Below are positions 15,920 to 24,916 of a stretch of DNA of 64,000 bases, one piece after another. The DNA comes from Bacteroides sp. (GTDB taxonomy: Bacteria; Bacteroidota; Bacteroidia; Bacteroidales; Bacteroidaceae): the NCBI GenBank assembly GCA_015060765.1, contig SUXW01000007.1:1-64000 (forward strand), written 5' to 3'. Made by a program: the position numbers and the translations under genes. Position 1 is the stretch's first letter. Each line of letters begins with the position of its first letter. The notes under the pieces are model-generated. The model was not told the DNA's origin and ran no database searches. It was given only the letters and a program-made list of their open reading frames with translations.

Positions 15920-17001
15920 TATTCCAAATATAAATAATCATAATGTACCAAAGGTCTCTGACCATGTTTCCCTATCACAGCCACAGCCTCCTCCGAATCA
16001 TAAGCAACACGTCCTACGCCAATCTGCATCCCCTTAGGTCCCATAATCTTCACAATATCATCCTTTTCAAACTCGCCATCTATCCGCGTCACTCCAACAG
16101 GAAGCAGACTTACAGCCTTGGCTCCTTTCAGCACCTCTACTGCCTGTTCGTTCAGATACAACTTTCCTTTGGCAAAACCTTCGCTATGTGCAATCCATTT
16201 CTTGACACTGGAGACATCTCCTTCGGCCGGTATAAAACGAGTACATACGGTGGTTTCAGGATGAAGCAGCAGATCGATCAATATATTGTCCTTCTTGCCA
16301 TTGGCAATACACACCTCTATACCTTCATCGGCCACTTTTCGGGCAATTGTTGTTTTGGTCAACATTCCCCCTCGACCGAATCCCGATTTTTCTGTCTGTA
16401 TATAATCCGACAAATCCTTTCCCTGTTCCACTTCGCGAATAACCTGTGTATCCGGATCGGAAGGTGCGCCATTGTATATCCCGTCGATGTTGCTCAAGAT
16501 AATCAACGCCTGCATATCCATCATCGAAGCAATCATACCCGACAATTCATCGTTGTCTGTAAACATCAATTCTGTAACCGAAATGGTATCATTCTCATTG
16601 ACGATAGGAATCACTCCGTTTTCCAGCATCACCATCATGCAGTTTCGCTGGTTCAAGTAATGCCGACGTGACCCGAAGTTCTCTTTGGTAGTGAGCACCT
16701 GTCCCACAGCTATACCGTGTTCACGAAACAATTCATAATAGCGATTTATCAGTTTGGCTTGTCCCACGGCAGAAAACAACTGACGTTGTTCCACACTATC
16801 CAGTTTCTTGGAAGGCTTGATTTCACTTCGTCCCGAAGCTACGGCCCCCGATGATATCAGAATAACTTCTACACCCGCCTTATGCAATTCCGCCACTTGA
16901 TCGACCAATGCCGACATACGTGTCACATCCAATGTACCGTCTTTCCGAGCCAATACATTGCTACCGATCTTAACCGCTATCCTCTTGAATTGATATTTCA
17001 T
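15919..17001 (-). CDS. proB: Glutamate 5-kinase
   Basis: 360 residues: an amino-acid kinase domain (about 1-255; KIGSNVLAR at the start, SSGAVASGR and [10 protein letters not shown] motifs, GTGGMLTK-like [12 protein letters not shown]) followed by a C-terminal PUA domain (about 270-360). It phosphorylates glutamate, the first and feedback-inhibited step of proline synthesis. The ATG at 17001 is preferred to a GTG two codons upstream. It follows the AMP ligase gene by 6 bp. Confidence 0.96.
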   Translation of the reverse strand: MKYQFKRIAVKIGSNVLARKDGTLDVTRMSALVDQVAELHKAGVEVILISSGAVASGRSEIKPSKKLDSVEQRQLFSAVGQAKLINRYYELFREHGIAVGQVLTTKENFGSRRHYLNQRNCMMVMLENGVIPIVNENDTISVTELMFTDNDELSGMIASMMDMQALIILSNIDGIYNGAPSDPDTQVIREVEQGKDLSDYIQTEKSGFGRGGMLTKTTIARKVADEGIEVCIANGKKDNILIDLLLHPETTVCTRFIPAEGDVSSVKKWIAHSEGFAKGKLYLNEQAVEVLKGAKAVSLLPVGVTRIDGEFEKDDIVKIMGPKGMQIGVGRVAYDSEEAVAVIGKHGQRPLVHYDYLYLE

Positions 17002-17007
17002 GATCAC

Positions 17008-18660
17008 TTATTTATCCTTTGCACGGATTTCTACACGGCGTATCTTGCCGCTTATGGTTTTAGGAAGTTCATCCACAAATTCAATCACACGAGGATACTT
17101 GTATGGAGCCGTCACACGTTTCACATGATCCTGCAGTTCCTTGATCAATTCCGGGCCTTCTTTTCCCTTATAGTCTTTAGCCAAGATGATGGTAGCCTTT
17201 ACTACCTGACCACGAATTTCATCGGGCACACCGGTTATGGCACATTCCACCACAGCCGGATGAGTCATCAAGGCACTTTCCACTTCAAACGGACCGATAC
17301 GATAACCGGAGCTCTTGATTACATCATCGGCACGTCCCACGAACCAGAAATAACCGTCTTCATCACGCCAGGCCACATCCCCTGTATAATAGATATCATC
17401 ATGCCAGGCATCTTCCGTCCGTTCGGCATCCCGATAATATTCTTTAAACAAGCCGAGAGGCTTTCCCTTGTCGGTACGAATCACGATTTGACCTTGTTCA
17501 CCGTCTTCCGCCTTACGTCCATCCGGAGTCAGCAAATCGATATCATATTGTGGATTGGGTACCCCCATACTTCCCGGTTTCGGCTCCATCCACGGAAAAG
17601 TACCCAATGTCAAAGTCGTCTCAGTCTGTCCAAACCCTTCCATCAGTCGGATACCCGTAATCTTCAGGAATGTTTCATAAACCGAATAGTTCAAAGCTTC
17701 ACCAGCCGTTGTACAATATTCCAACGAAGACAAATCGTACTTGCTGATATCCTCCTTAATCAAAAAACGATAAATGGTAGGAGGTGCACAAAGCGAAGTA
17801 ATCTTACAATTCTGAATTTTTTGCAGAATATCGGCCGGAGTAAACTTTTCATGGTCGTATACAAAGATATTGGCACCGGCAATCATCTGTCCGTACAATT
17901 TTCCCCATACAGCCTTTCCCCATCCCGTATCGGCAATGGTGAGATGCAAACTGTTTTCGTGGAGATTGTGCCAGAAAGAGCCGGTTGTAATATGCCCCAA
18001 CGGATAAGTAAAATCGTGGGCCACCATTTTCGGTTCACCTGTTGTACCCGACGTGAAATACATCAGCGACGTATCACTATTGACATTCGCTTGCGCCGGT
18101 CTGACAAACGGTGCCGCATTCTTCATCCCTTCATGGAAATCCTTGAATCCTTCGGGCATATCGGGGCCGATACTGATGAGATGTTTCACCGACGGACTGT
18201 CGGGCATAGCATCCATGATATGTCTGGTTATCACTTCCTCACCTGCACATACAATCATTTTGATATCGGCAGCATTGCAACGATAGACAATATCCTTCTT
18301 GGTCAGCAGATGAGTAGCCGGAATGACCACAGCGCCCAACTTATGCAAAGCAATGGTAGAAAACCAGAATTCGATCCGGCGTTTCAGAATCAGCATCACC
18401 ATATCACCGTGACCGATGCCCAAACTCTGGAAATACGATGCTGTTGCATCCGTTTTCTCCTTCAGTTCAGCATACGTATATTGATGTTCGAGTCCCTGGT
18501 CATTGGTCCAAAGAATAGCTTTCTTTTCTGGTTGTTCTGCTGCCCATGCGTCCACTACATCATAACCGAAATTGAAATTTTCGGGAACTTCTATCTTAAA
18601 ATTCTTGATAAAATCCTCTTGTGAGGTATATTGGGTTTGTTTGACAAATCTTTCTAACAT
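17008..18660 (-). CDS. AMP-forming acyl-CoA synthetase
   Basis: 550 residues of the ANL superfamily: the P-loop-like TSGTTGEPKMVAH (about 192-204), the adenylate motif YTGDVAWRDEDGYFWFVGRADD, and the C-terminal catalytic Lys segment KTISGKIRR are complete. The closest architecture is the medium-chain/aromatic acyl-CoA synthetases; the substrate could be acetate, propionate or a longer or branched acid. It lies 14 bp after an XRE/cupin regulator, a common Bacteroides pair, and 6 bp ahead of proB in one operon. Confidence 0.88.
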   Translation of the reverse strand: MLERFVKQTQYTSQEDFIKNFKIEVPENFNFGYDVVDAWAAEQPEKKAILWTNDQGLEHQYTYAELKEKTDATASYFQSLGIGHGDMVMLILKRRIEFWFSTIALHKLGAVVIPATHLLTKKDIVYRCNAADIKMIVCAGEEVITRHIMDAMPDSPSVKHLISIGPDMPEGFKDFHEGMKNAAPFVRPAQANVNSDTSLMYFTSGTTGEPKMVAHDFTYPLGHITTGSFWHNLHENSLHLTIADTGWGKAVWGKLYGQMIAGANIFVYDHEKFTPADILQKIQNCKITSLCAPPTIYRFLIKEDISKYDLSSLEYCTTAGEALNYSVYETFLKITGIRLMEGFGQTETTLTLGTFPWMEPKPGSMGVPNPQYDIDLLTPDGRKAEDGEQGQIVIRTDKGKPLGLFKEYYRDAERTEDAWHDDIYYTGDVAWRDEDGYFWFVGRADDVIKSSGYRIGPFEVESALMTHPAVVECAITGVPDEIRGQVVKATIILAKDYKGKEGPELIKELQDHVKRVTAPYKYPRVIEFVDELPKTISGKIRRVEIRAKDK

Positions 18661-18674
18661 ACGTCTTTATTTCA

Positions 18675-19229
18675 TTACATGATTACCGCCAAAAACTTGA
18701 CAGGCTTTCCATCAAGTGCCTGCATTCCATGCGGTTTAGTCGAATCAAAATACAAACTGTCACCTTCATTCAGAACAATGTCCTTACCATCAATATTAAG
18801 CAGCAAACGACCTTCCATTACCATATTGAATTCCTGTCCTTGATGCGAATTGAGATAAAGAGGGGTTCCTTCCGGTTTAGGTTCTACTGTCACGATAAAC
18901 GGATCGGCCTTTCGACGACGGAATCCGGAAGCCAACGCCTCGTATTTATAGGCTTTGGTACGCTCCACCGAAACTCCCGCTCCTTTGCGTGTCAGGAAAT
19001 AAGCGCTCATCTTGGGTTCTTCGCCAAACATCAGCACATCGAGTGACACTTCGTACTTACGGGCTATCTGTTGTAGAGCACTCACTGAAATATCCTTGTT
19101 CCCACTTTCCATCTCCAAATAGTTCTCTACTGGCATTTGGCATGCCATAGCAACTTCCTCCGGAGTCAAATCAAGCACATCACGCAATCCACGCAATCGC
19201 TCAGCAATCTGCTTTATCTGTTCATTCAT
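18675..19229 (-). CDS. XRE-family regulator with cupin sensor domain
   Basis: 184 residues: a helix-turn-helix of the Cro/CI type (about 9-62, LDLTPEEVAMACQMPVENYLEMESG), a linker, and a C-terminal cupin_2 barrel (about 105-184, LYLNSHQGQEFNMVMEGRLLLNI, DSLYFDSTKPHGMQAL). Such proteins sense small metabolites, often acids or acyl compounds. It is the first gene of the operon with the AMP ligase and probably controls it; the cis site is unknown. Confidence 0.9.
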   Translation of the reverse strand: MNEQIKQIAERLRGLRDVLDLTPEEVAMACQMPVENYLEMESGNKDISVSALQQIARKYEVSLDVLMFGEEPKMSAYFLTRKGAGVSVERTKAYKYEALASGFRRRKADPFIVTVEPKPEGTPLYLNSHQGQEFNMVMEGRLLLNIDGKDIVLNEGDSLYFDSTKPHGMQALDGKPVKFLAVIM

Positions 19230-19252
19230 ACAAGTTCCGATTAAATTACAGG

Positions 19253-19282
19253 CAAAGATAGTGAATAATGACGAAAACCAAA
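19253..19282 (-). promoter_or_regulatory. Promoter of the XRE-AMP ligase-proBA-argF' operon
   Basis: Minus strand: TTTG (19282-19279), 18 bp, TATCTTTG (19260-19253), about 24 bp before the XRE start. Confidence 0.75.
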
Positions 19283-19399
19283 CATATTTACACTTATTTT
19301 CTACTTTCCATTACGAAAAGAAACAAATTAGACGTAAAATACAATAAAAAACGATAGCAGCCCCACCTACCGATGAGACTACTATCCTATATAAAGCAA

Positions 19400-19430
19400 A
19401 ACGACTGTCAACAAGCAGGTGACAGTCGTT
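19400..19430 (-). terminator. Terminator of the argR-proC operon
   Basis: Perfect 11-bp stem aacgactgtca (19400-19410) with tgacagtcgtt (19420-19430), just after the proC stop. Confidence 0.75.
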
Positions 19431-19438
19431 ATATTTCA

Positions 19439-20218
19439 TCACTTCACGCAACTGGCTTTCATAGCCTTTATTACTGCCGAAGAGAAGCCTTCGTGTTCCA
19501 GTTCATTAATACCCTTGATGGTAACACCACCGGGTGTACACACTTTGTCTATTTCAACCGACGGATGAGTATCCTTATTCAGTATCAAGGCAGCAGCCCC
19601 TTTTACCGATTGCGCCACTAATTTCTGTGCATCCTTCGGATACAAACCCAATTCGATTCCAGCTTGCATGGCTGCCTGAATGTATTTCAACACATAAGCA
19701 ATACCGCAAGATGCCAAAGCAGTGACAGCAGGCATGCTCTGTTCCGGCATCAGCATAGCCAATCCCATTTCATTAAAAATATCGAGCACTTGCTGTTCCT
19801 GTTCGCTGGTTGCATTACGACTACAAACTACCGTCATACTTTCCATATGAGCAATACCGGTATTGGGCATCAACCGAAAGAGAGTCATCTGCGGGTCCAC
19901 CCATTGCGACAATTGTTCGAAAGTGATTCCAGCCGCAATCGATATCAGCACTTGCTTACTGGCATCCAATTTCAATGAAGGAAGCACCTTCTCTACCAAC
20001 CAAGGCTTCACTGCCAACAATACGATATCGGCTCCCTGTACTGCCTTTGCATTATCACTGGTTACATTCATAGCAGGGCATTCTGCTTTCAATGCCTCCA
20101 ATGTAGTTGTTGAAGGATCGGACACCGTTACATTCCCAGTTTCTACGAGGGTTCCTTTCGCCAATCCACGGGCGATAGCCCCACCCATGTTACCTCCTCC
20201 TATAATCGTAATCTTCAT
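19439..20218 (-). CDS. proC: Pyrroline-5-carboxylate reductase
   Basis: 259 residues. N-terminal Rossmann fold GGGNMGGAIARGL (about 7-19), the VLLAVKPW segment, and the C-terminal signature VCTPGGVTIKGINELEHEG (about 224-242) diagnostic of ProC. Last step of proline synthesis. It is the last gene of the argR-GNAT-argG-argC-argD-proC operon, so proline reduction is cotranscribed with arginine genes while proBA sit in the next operon. Confidence 0.96.
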   Translation of the reverse strand: MKITIIGGGNMGGAIARGLAKGTLVETGNVTVSDPSTTTLEALKAECPAMNVTSDNAKAVQGADIVLLAVKPWLVEKVLPSLKLDASKQVLISIAAGITFEQLSQWVDPQMTLFRLMPNTGIAHMESMTVVCSRNATSEQEQQVLDIFNEMGLAMLMPEQSMPAVTALASCGIAYVLKYIQAAMQAGIELGLYPKDAQKLVAQSVKGAAALILNKDTHPSVEIDKVCTPGGVTIKGINELEHEGFSSAVIKAMKASCVK

Positions 20219-20226
20219 GGTCTCAA

Positions 20227-21348
20227 TTATAATACATTCTTAAAACGGGTCAGAAATTCGGTCGCCTCTTCCATACTCAAGCAAAGCGGTGGAAGCAGAC
20301 GAATGACATTCGTACCGCTTACTCCGGTAAATACCTTCTGTTCGAAAAGCAGTTTGCGACGAATATCCTTGATTGGTTCGTCGAATTCCATTCCTATCAT
20401 CAGTCCTTGTCCACGCACTTCCTTGATTTGTGGGAATTTCTTCAATTCCTCCATCAAGTAAGCACCTACCTTGGCTGCATTTTCCACCAAATTGTCCTGC
20501 TTCATCACATCGAGGACTGCAATGGCAGCTGCACAAGCCAAATGGTTTCCACCGAAAGTAGTACCCAACTGACCGTATACCGGTGTGAATTTAGGACTAA
20601 TCAGTACGCCTCCCAACGGGAAACCATTACCAATACCTTTCGCTACGGTAATGACATCCGAGCGGATACCCGTATACTGATGGGCAAAGAATTTCCCGCT
20701 TCGGCCATAACCACATTGAATTTCATCACAAATGAGTACGGTATCATACTTGTCACACAATTCACGCAATCCCTGCATGAATTCCGAAGTAACCAAACGG
20801 ATACCACCTACCCCCTGGATACATTCAATCATTACGGCACACACGTCCCCCTTTGCCAATTCAGTTTCCCAAGCGGACAAATCATTCATCGGCAAATAAG
20901 TCACATGACCATTGGCATTGATGGGTGCAATGATCTTCGGATTGTGAGTCGCTTCCACCGCCAAAGACGTACGGCCATGGAACGCTTTCTCCTGCACCAA
21001 TACGCGAGTACGTCCGTTATAGAACGAAGCCAATTTCAAGGCATTTTCATTAGCCTCTGCCCCACTATTGATGAGAAAGAACTGATAATCATCGTAACCC
21101 GAAAGTTCACCCAAGCGATCGGCTACTTCCTGTTGTAAAGTATTGATAACCGAATTGGAATAGAATCCCAACTGTGCCACCTGGTTACTTATCATTTCCA
21201 CATAATGAGGATGGGCGTGACCAATGGAAATCACGGCATGTCCGCCATACAAGTCAAGGTATTCCTGACCTTTGTCATCCCACACGTGGCAACCTTTTCC
21301 TTTGACGATATTGATATCAAACAAAGGATATACATCGTATAATTTCAT
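20227..21348 (-). CDS. argD: Acylornithine aminotransferase (acetyl- or succinylornithine)
   Basis: 373 residues of the class III aminotransferase family. Visible features: SGAEANENALKLA, HGRTSLAVEAT, the PLP-binding DEIQCGYGRSG and the Schiff-base Lys in TVAKGIGNGFPLGG (about residue 230). It transfers the amino group of glutamate to N-acylglutamate semialdehyde. Given the argF' type, the physiological acyl group is probably succinyl. Followed by proC after 8 bp. Confidence 0.94.
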   Translation of the reverse strand: MKLYDVYPLFDINIVKGKGCHVWDDKGQEYLDLYGGHAVISIGHAHPHYVEMISNQVAQLGFYSNSVINTLQQEVADRLGELSGYDDYQFFLINSGAEANENALKLASFYNGRTRVLVQEKAFHGRTSLAVEATHNPKIIAPINANGHVTYLPMNDLSAWETELAKGDVCAVMIECIQGVGGIRLVTSEFMQGLRELCDKYDTVLICDEIQCGYGRSGKFFAHQYTGIRSDVITVAKGIGNGFPLGGVLISPKFTPVYGQLGTTFGGNHLACAAAIAVLDVMKQDNLVENAAKVGAYLMEELKKFPQIKEVRGQGLMIGMEFDEPIKDIRRKLLFEQKVFTGVSGTNVIRLLPPLCLSMEEATEFLTRFKNVL

Positions 21349-21359
21349 AATCGTACTAA

Positions 21360-22328
21360 TTAAAAAGCACTTGGTTTCAAACGCAAGCCTACTGTTTCTT
21401 CCAAGTTGAACATAAGGTTCATGTTATGAACCGCCTGACCACTAGCGCCTTTCAAAAGATTATCCACACACGAGATAATCAAAAGCTTATCGCCATGCTT
21501 TTCCAAATGAATCAAACATTTGTTGGTATTTACGACCTGCTTCAAGTCAATATTCTTTTCAACAATGTGCACAAACGAATCCTTGGCGTAATACTCTTCG
21601 TACATCCGGATGATTTCTTCCAATTCCACCTTGCACTTCACTACGAGGGTAGCAAAGATGCCCCGAGGAAAATCCCCACGATAAGGAATGAAATCGATTT
21701 CAGAATCAAAACTGTTTTGCAACTGTTTGAGCGATTGCTTAATTTCAGGCACATGTTGGTGACTAAAAGGCTTGTAAATACTCATGTTATTGTTACGCCA
21801 ACTGAAGTGACTGGTAGCACCCGGTTTTACACCTGCTCCCGTACTACCGGTTATGGCATTCACCATTACATCATCATTCAGCATCAAGTTCTTGGCCAAT
21901 GGCAACAAGCCCAATTGGATACAAGTTGCAAAGCAACCCGGATTGGCCACATGTTTGCTATGACAGATGGTGCGACGGTTCAGTTCCGGCAATCCGTATA
22001 CAAAGTCATGGTCATCGCTCTTGATTCGGTAATCCATGCTGAGGTCAATAATCTTCAAGTCTTCGGGCACGTTATGGCTTTCCATAAACTTCTTGGTGTC
22101 TCCATGTGCTGTACAGAAGAACAACACATCGATTTCGTCCAACGGAAGTTCGTCTGTAAAAACCAAATCGGTTTCACCATACAAGCCTTCGTGTACATCT
22201 GTTATTTTATTACCCGCATTACTGCTACTATTGACGAATCCAATCTCCACTTCGGGGTGATTGATGAGCAGACGAAGCAATTCGCCGGCGGTATAACCTG
22301 CCCCACCTATAATTCCTACTTTAATCAT
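21360..22328 (-). CDS. argC: N-acyl-gamma-glutamyl-phosphate reductase
   Basis: 322 residues. NADP-binding GGAGYTAGELLRLL at the N-terminus and the active-site region HVANPGCFATCIQLGLLPL with the catalytic Cys (about residue 133) are clear; STGAGVKPGATSHFSWRNNN follows. It reduces N-acylglutamyl phosphate to the semialdehyde. The ATG at 22328 is used in place of a TTG two codons earlier; it starts 2 bp after argG ends. Confidence 0.95.
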   Translation of the reverse strand: MIKVGIIGGAGYTAGELLRLLINHPEVEIGFVNSSSNAGNKITDVHEGLYGETDLVFTDELPLDEIDVLFFCTAHGDTKKFMESHNVPEDLKIIDLSMDYRIKSDDHDFVYGLPELNRRTICHSKHVANPGCFATCIQLGLLPLAKNLMLNDDVMVNAITGSTGAGVKPGATSHFSWRNNNMSIYKPFSHQHVPEIKQSLKQLQNSFDSEIDFIPYRGDFPRGIFATLVVKCKVELEEIIRMYEEYYAKDSFVHIVEKNIDLKQVVNTNKCLIHLEKHGDKLLIISCVDNLLKGASGQAVHNMNLMFNLEETVGLRLKPSAF

Positions 22329-22330
22329 AA

Positions 22331-23545
22331 TCAAATATTTTCTTTTTCGTCCTTATGATTAGCGTAGTAAGCACGAAGAGCGGTTGATGTTACCTTTATG
22401 AAGCCCTTGGCATCTTCGGCAGTCCAACCCTTCTGCATTTCACCATATTCACCGAATTTGTTCTTTACCAAGTCGTCCTTCGATTCTACCCCTACGGTAG
22501 AGAATGACAACGGACGGAGTTCGAGGATAGCTGTACCGTTCACATTGCGTTGGCTTTCCTGCAACATGGCTTCGATATCGCGCATCACCGGTTCCAGATA
22601 TTGGCTTTCGTGAAGGAACATGCCATACCAGTTGGCCACTTGGTCCTTCCAGTATTGTTGCCACTTACTCAATGTATATTTTTCGAGGAAACGGTGTGCA
22701 CCGATAATCAGCATCGGAGCAGCCGCTTCGAAACCTACACGACCTTTGATACCGATGATGGTATCGCCCACGTGCATATCACGGCCAATGCCGTATGCTG
22801 CACCAATTTCTTCCACCTTTTGGATAGCCTTGATAGGATCATCAATACGTTCATCGTTCACCGCCTTCAATTCACCCTTTTCGAAAGTAAGACGAAGCAA
22901 TTCGCTGCCTTCCTTGGTGCAATGCTTCAAGTAAGCGGTTTCGGGCAGGCCTTGAGCCGAATCAAGGATTTCGCCACCACAAATGGATGTTCCCCAAATA
23001 CCTACATTATATGAATACTTCAGTTTGGTAAAGTCGGCCGAGAAACCATTGGCATTCAGATAATCGATTTCTTCCTGACGGCTGAGTGCTTTATCGCGGG
23101 TCAAGGTAATGATCTCCACACCCGGAGCCAATACCAGGAATGTCATATCGAAACGGATTTGGTCGTTACCCGCACCGGTAGAACCATGAGCAATAGCATC
23201 GGCACCTATTTCGTTAGCATAACGGGCAATGGCCAATGCCTGGAAGATACGTTCCGAACTTACAGAAATAGGATAAGTACCGTTACGGAGTACATTACCA
23301 TACACCATGTACTTCAAGCTTTTTTCGTAATATTCTTGAGTTACATCGAGGGTAACGTATTTTACAGCGCCCAATTTATAAGCGTTTTCTTCGTTAGTTT
23401 TCAATTGTTCGGGACTGAAACCGCCTGTATTAGCACAAGCAGCATACACTTCATATCCTTTTTCCTTAGCCAGATACATCACTGTATAAGACGTATCCAA
23501 GCCACCACTATAGGCAACTACTACCTTTTTCTTTTTTTCTTCCAT
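22331..23545 (-). CDS. argG: Argininosuccinate synthase
   Basis: 404 residues, normal length. N-terminal ATP-PPi motif VVVAYSGGLDTSYTVMYL and the substrate-binding stretch DAIAHGSTGAGNDQIRFD are intact. It condenses citrulline with aspartate, so desuccinylation of succinylcitrulline must occur before it; the deacylase is not in this window. In operon with argC. Confidence 0.96.
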   Translation of the reverse strand: MEEKKKKVVVAYSGGLDTSYTVMYLAKEKGYEVYAACANTGGFSPEQLKTNEENAYKLGAVKYVTLDVTQEYYEKSLKYMVYGNVLRNGTYPISVSSERIFQALAIARYANEIGADAIAHGSTGAGNDQIRFDMTFLVLAPGVEIITLTRDKALSRQEEIDYLNANGFSADFTKLKYSYNVGIWGTSICGGEILDSAQGLPETAYLKHCTKEGSELLRLTFEKGELKAVNDERIDDPIKAIQKVEEIGAAYGIGRDMHVGDTIIGIKGRVGFEAAAPMLIIGAHRFLEKYTLSKWQQYWKDQVANWYGMFLHESQYLEPVMRDIEAMLQESQRNVNGTAILELRPLSFSTVGVESKDDLVKNKFGEYGEMQKGWTAEDAKGFIKVTSTALRAYYANHKDEKENI

Positions 23546-23565
23546 TGTATATTTATTTATTGTTA

Positions 23566-24123
23566 TCAGATTCTATCCTCCTCGTGCAAGGCAGGATCGT
23601 AAAGCATGGCGGTACAAATACAGAACTTGCGGTTCTTTGCCATCAGAATTTCGTGATTGGTACATCCCTCACATCCTTTCCAGAAAGCTGCGTCATCGGT
23701 CAGTTCGTTGAAGGTTACCGGCACATAGCCTAATTCGGTATTCATTTTCATCACCGCTGCACCGCTAGTCAGACTGAATATTTTTGCATTCGGCCAACGC
23801 AGACGCGCTAAGCGGAAAGAGGCTGTCTTGATACGTTTGGCCAATCCCAACCCACGATAATTGGGGTGAACAATCAACCCCGAAGTAGCCACATACTGCT
23901 TGTTTCCCCACGACTCGATGTAAGTAAATCCGGCAAATTCTTCTCCGCACAAGGCGATGATTGCCTTCCCTTCCTTCATCTTGGTCGCTACATATTCGTG
24001 TGTACGTTCGGCGATACCGGTACCGCGTACCTTTGCAGCTTCTTTGATAGTCTGCAATATCTTGTCTACATAAACTTCGTGTGAGGCATCGGCTACCATC
24101 ACATCTATTTGTTTATTCTCCAT
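23566..24123 (-). CDS. GNAT acetyltransferase in the arginine operon (candidate N-acylglutamate synthase)
   Basis: 185 residues with a GNAT core: the acyl-CoA binding motif VHPNYRGLGLAKRIK (about 98-112, R/QxxGxG/A type) and a following beta strand with SLTSGAAVMKMNTELGYVPV. A Cys-rich tail (CEGCTNHEILM..FCICTAM) may bind metal. The operon between argR and argG lacks argA and argJ, so this protein is the natural candidate for the first step, acylation of glutamate. I recall genetic evidence for this role for the B. thetaiotaomicron counterpart but cannot verify it here. Succinyl-CoA would be the donor if the pathway is fully succinylated. Confidence 0.78.
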   Translation of the reverse strand: MENKQIDVMVADASHEVYVDKILQTIKEAAKVRGTGIAERTHEYVATKMKEGKAIIALCGEEFAGFTYIESWGNKQYVATSGLIVHPNYRGLGLAKRIKTASFRLARLRWPNAKIFSLTSGAAVMKMNTELGYVPVTFNELTDDAAFWKGCEGCTNHEILMAKNRKFCICTAMLYDPALHEEDRI

Positions 24124-24143
24124 TTTCTTTATTTATGTATTCT

Positions 24144-24620
24144 TTATTGTATATTCGATATAATATTCGACAATGCGATCTTCACTCCAGCACGCGATGC
24201 GCCTTCACGAATGACAAGCATGATGGTATCGTCGCCCGCAATGGTACCCAATATTTCATCAAAATTATGGGTATCAATGTCGTATGCCAAGCTACTGGCA
24301 TAACCGGGACGTGTTTTGATAACAGCTATGTTGCCCGAAAAATCGATGGATACAAACCCATTAAAACGCATCATTTCAGTGGCCGATTGCTGGTCGGTCA
24401 TCCGCTTGTACATCGTATTATTGGGCAGCACATAAACATAATTCCCATTCATACTGGCCGCCTTCGCTACTTTCAATTGCTTCAAATCACGAGAAAGAGT
24501 GGCCTGTGTCAATTGGAAACCTTCCTTCATCAGTTCTTGCAACAATTCATCCTGACTGCCAATCTCTTTGCTCGAAATGATTATCTTGATAGCATCGAGC
24601 CTGTTGTTCTTACTCTTCAT
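24144..24620 (-). CDS. argR: Arginine repressor
   Basis: 158 residues: an N-terminal winged helix (about 1-70, SQDELLQELMKEGFQLTQATLSRDLKQL; the SRDL motif is the ArgR recognition helix) and a C-terminal oligomerisation/arginine-binding domain with GTIAGDDTIMLVIREG (the GTIAGDDT motif). The start at 24620 was chosen on homology; the longer frame runs through the promoter. It heads the arginine operon, suggesting autoregulation. Confidence 0.95.
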   Translation of the reverse strand: MKSKNNRLDAIKIIISSKEIGSQDELLQELMKEGFQLTQATLSRDLKQLKVAKAASMNGNYVYVLPNNTMYKRMTDQQSATEMMRFNGFVSIDFSGNIAVIKTRPGYASSLAYDIDTHNFDEILGTIAGDDTIMLVIREGASRAGVKIALSNIISNIQ

Positions 24621-24623
24621 ACA

Positions 24624-24638
24624 TGCATAATTATTCCT
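24624..24638 (-). promoter_or_regulatory. Candidate ARG box
   Basis: tgcataattattcct resembles the half-palindromic ArgR operator (TGnATwwwwATnCA) and lies just after the predicted transcript start of argR, a position suited to repression. Only one box is obvious. Confidence 0.4.
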
Positions 24639-24647
24639 ATTCGGCCG

Positions 24648-24655
24648 CAAATTTA
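24648..24655 (-). promoter_or_regulatory. Probable -7 element of the argR operon
   Basis: Minus-strand TAAATTTG (24655-24648) with TTTG at 24682-24679, spacing 23 bp, slightly long. Confidence 0.5.
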
Positions 24656-24875
24656 CACTTTCTTTTAGAATAATCATACAAATAAAGGGAATATTTTTGC
24701 ATGGAAAGTTATTTTTTCATTGCCTTACACAAGAAACATGACACGACGAGCGATTTCCCAACAAGACGATTGATTCACATCAAAAACACAACGCTCAAAC
24801 ATGTTATGCAACACCTATGGACAAAAAATATAGTAAAAAGGCAAAAACAAGAATCTTTTTATTATTAAAAAGGTT

Positions 24876-24883
24876 TAATTTTG
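24876..24883 (+). promoter_or_regulatory. Probable -7 element of the rha operon
   Basis: TAATTTTG lies 34 bp before rhaB. The -33 region has only a T run, which suits a promoter needing an activator such as an AraC-type RhaR. Confidence 0.55.
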
Positions 24884-24916
24884 CTACAAACAAATTCCTT
24901 AAACTACATTATCACT

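Noticed and set aside
16882-18624. 580-codon open frame on the + strand opposite the AMP ligase gene
   Set aside because: Runs fully antisense to a gene with all catalytic motifs and into proB; arises from codon bias. His/Phe/Arg-rich sequence without any motif.
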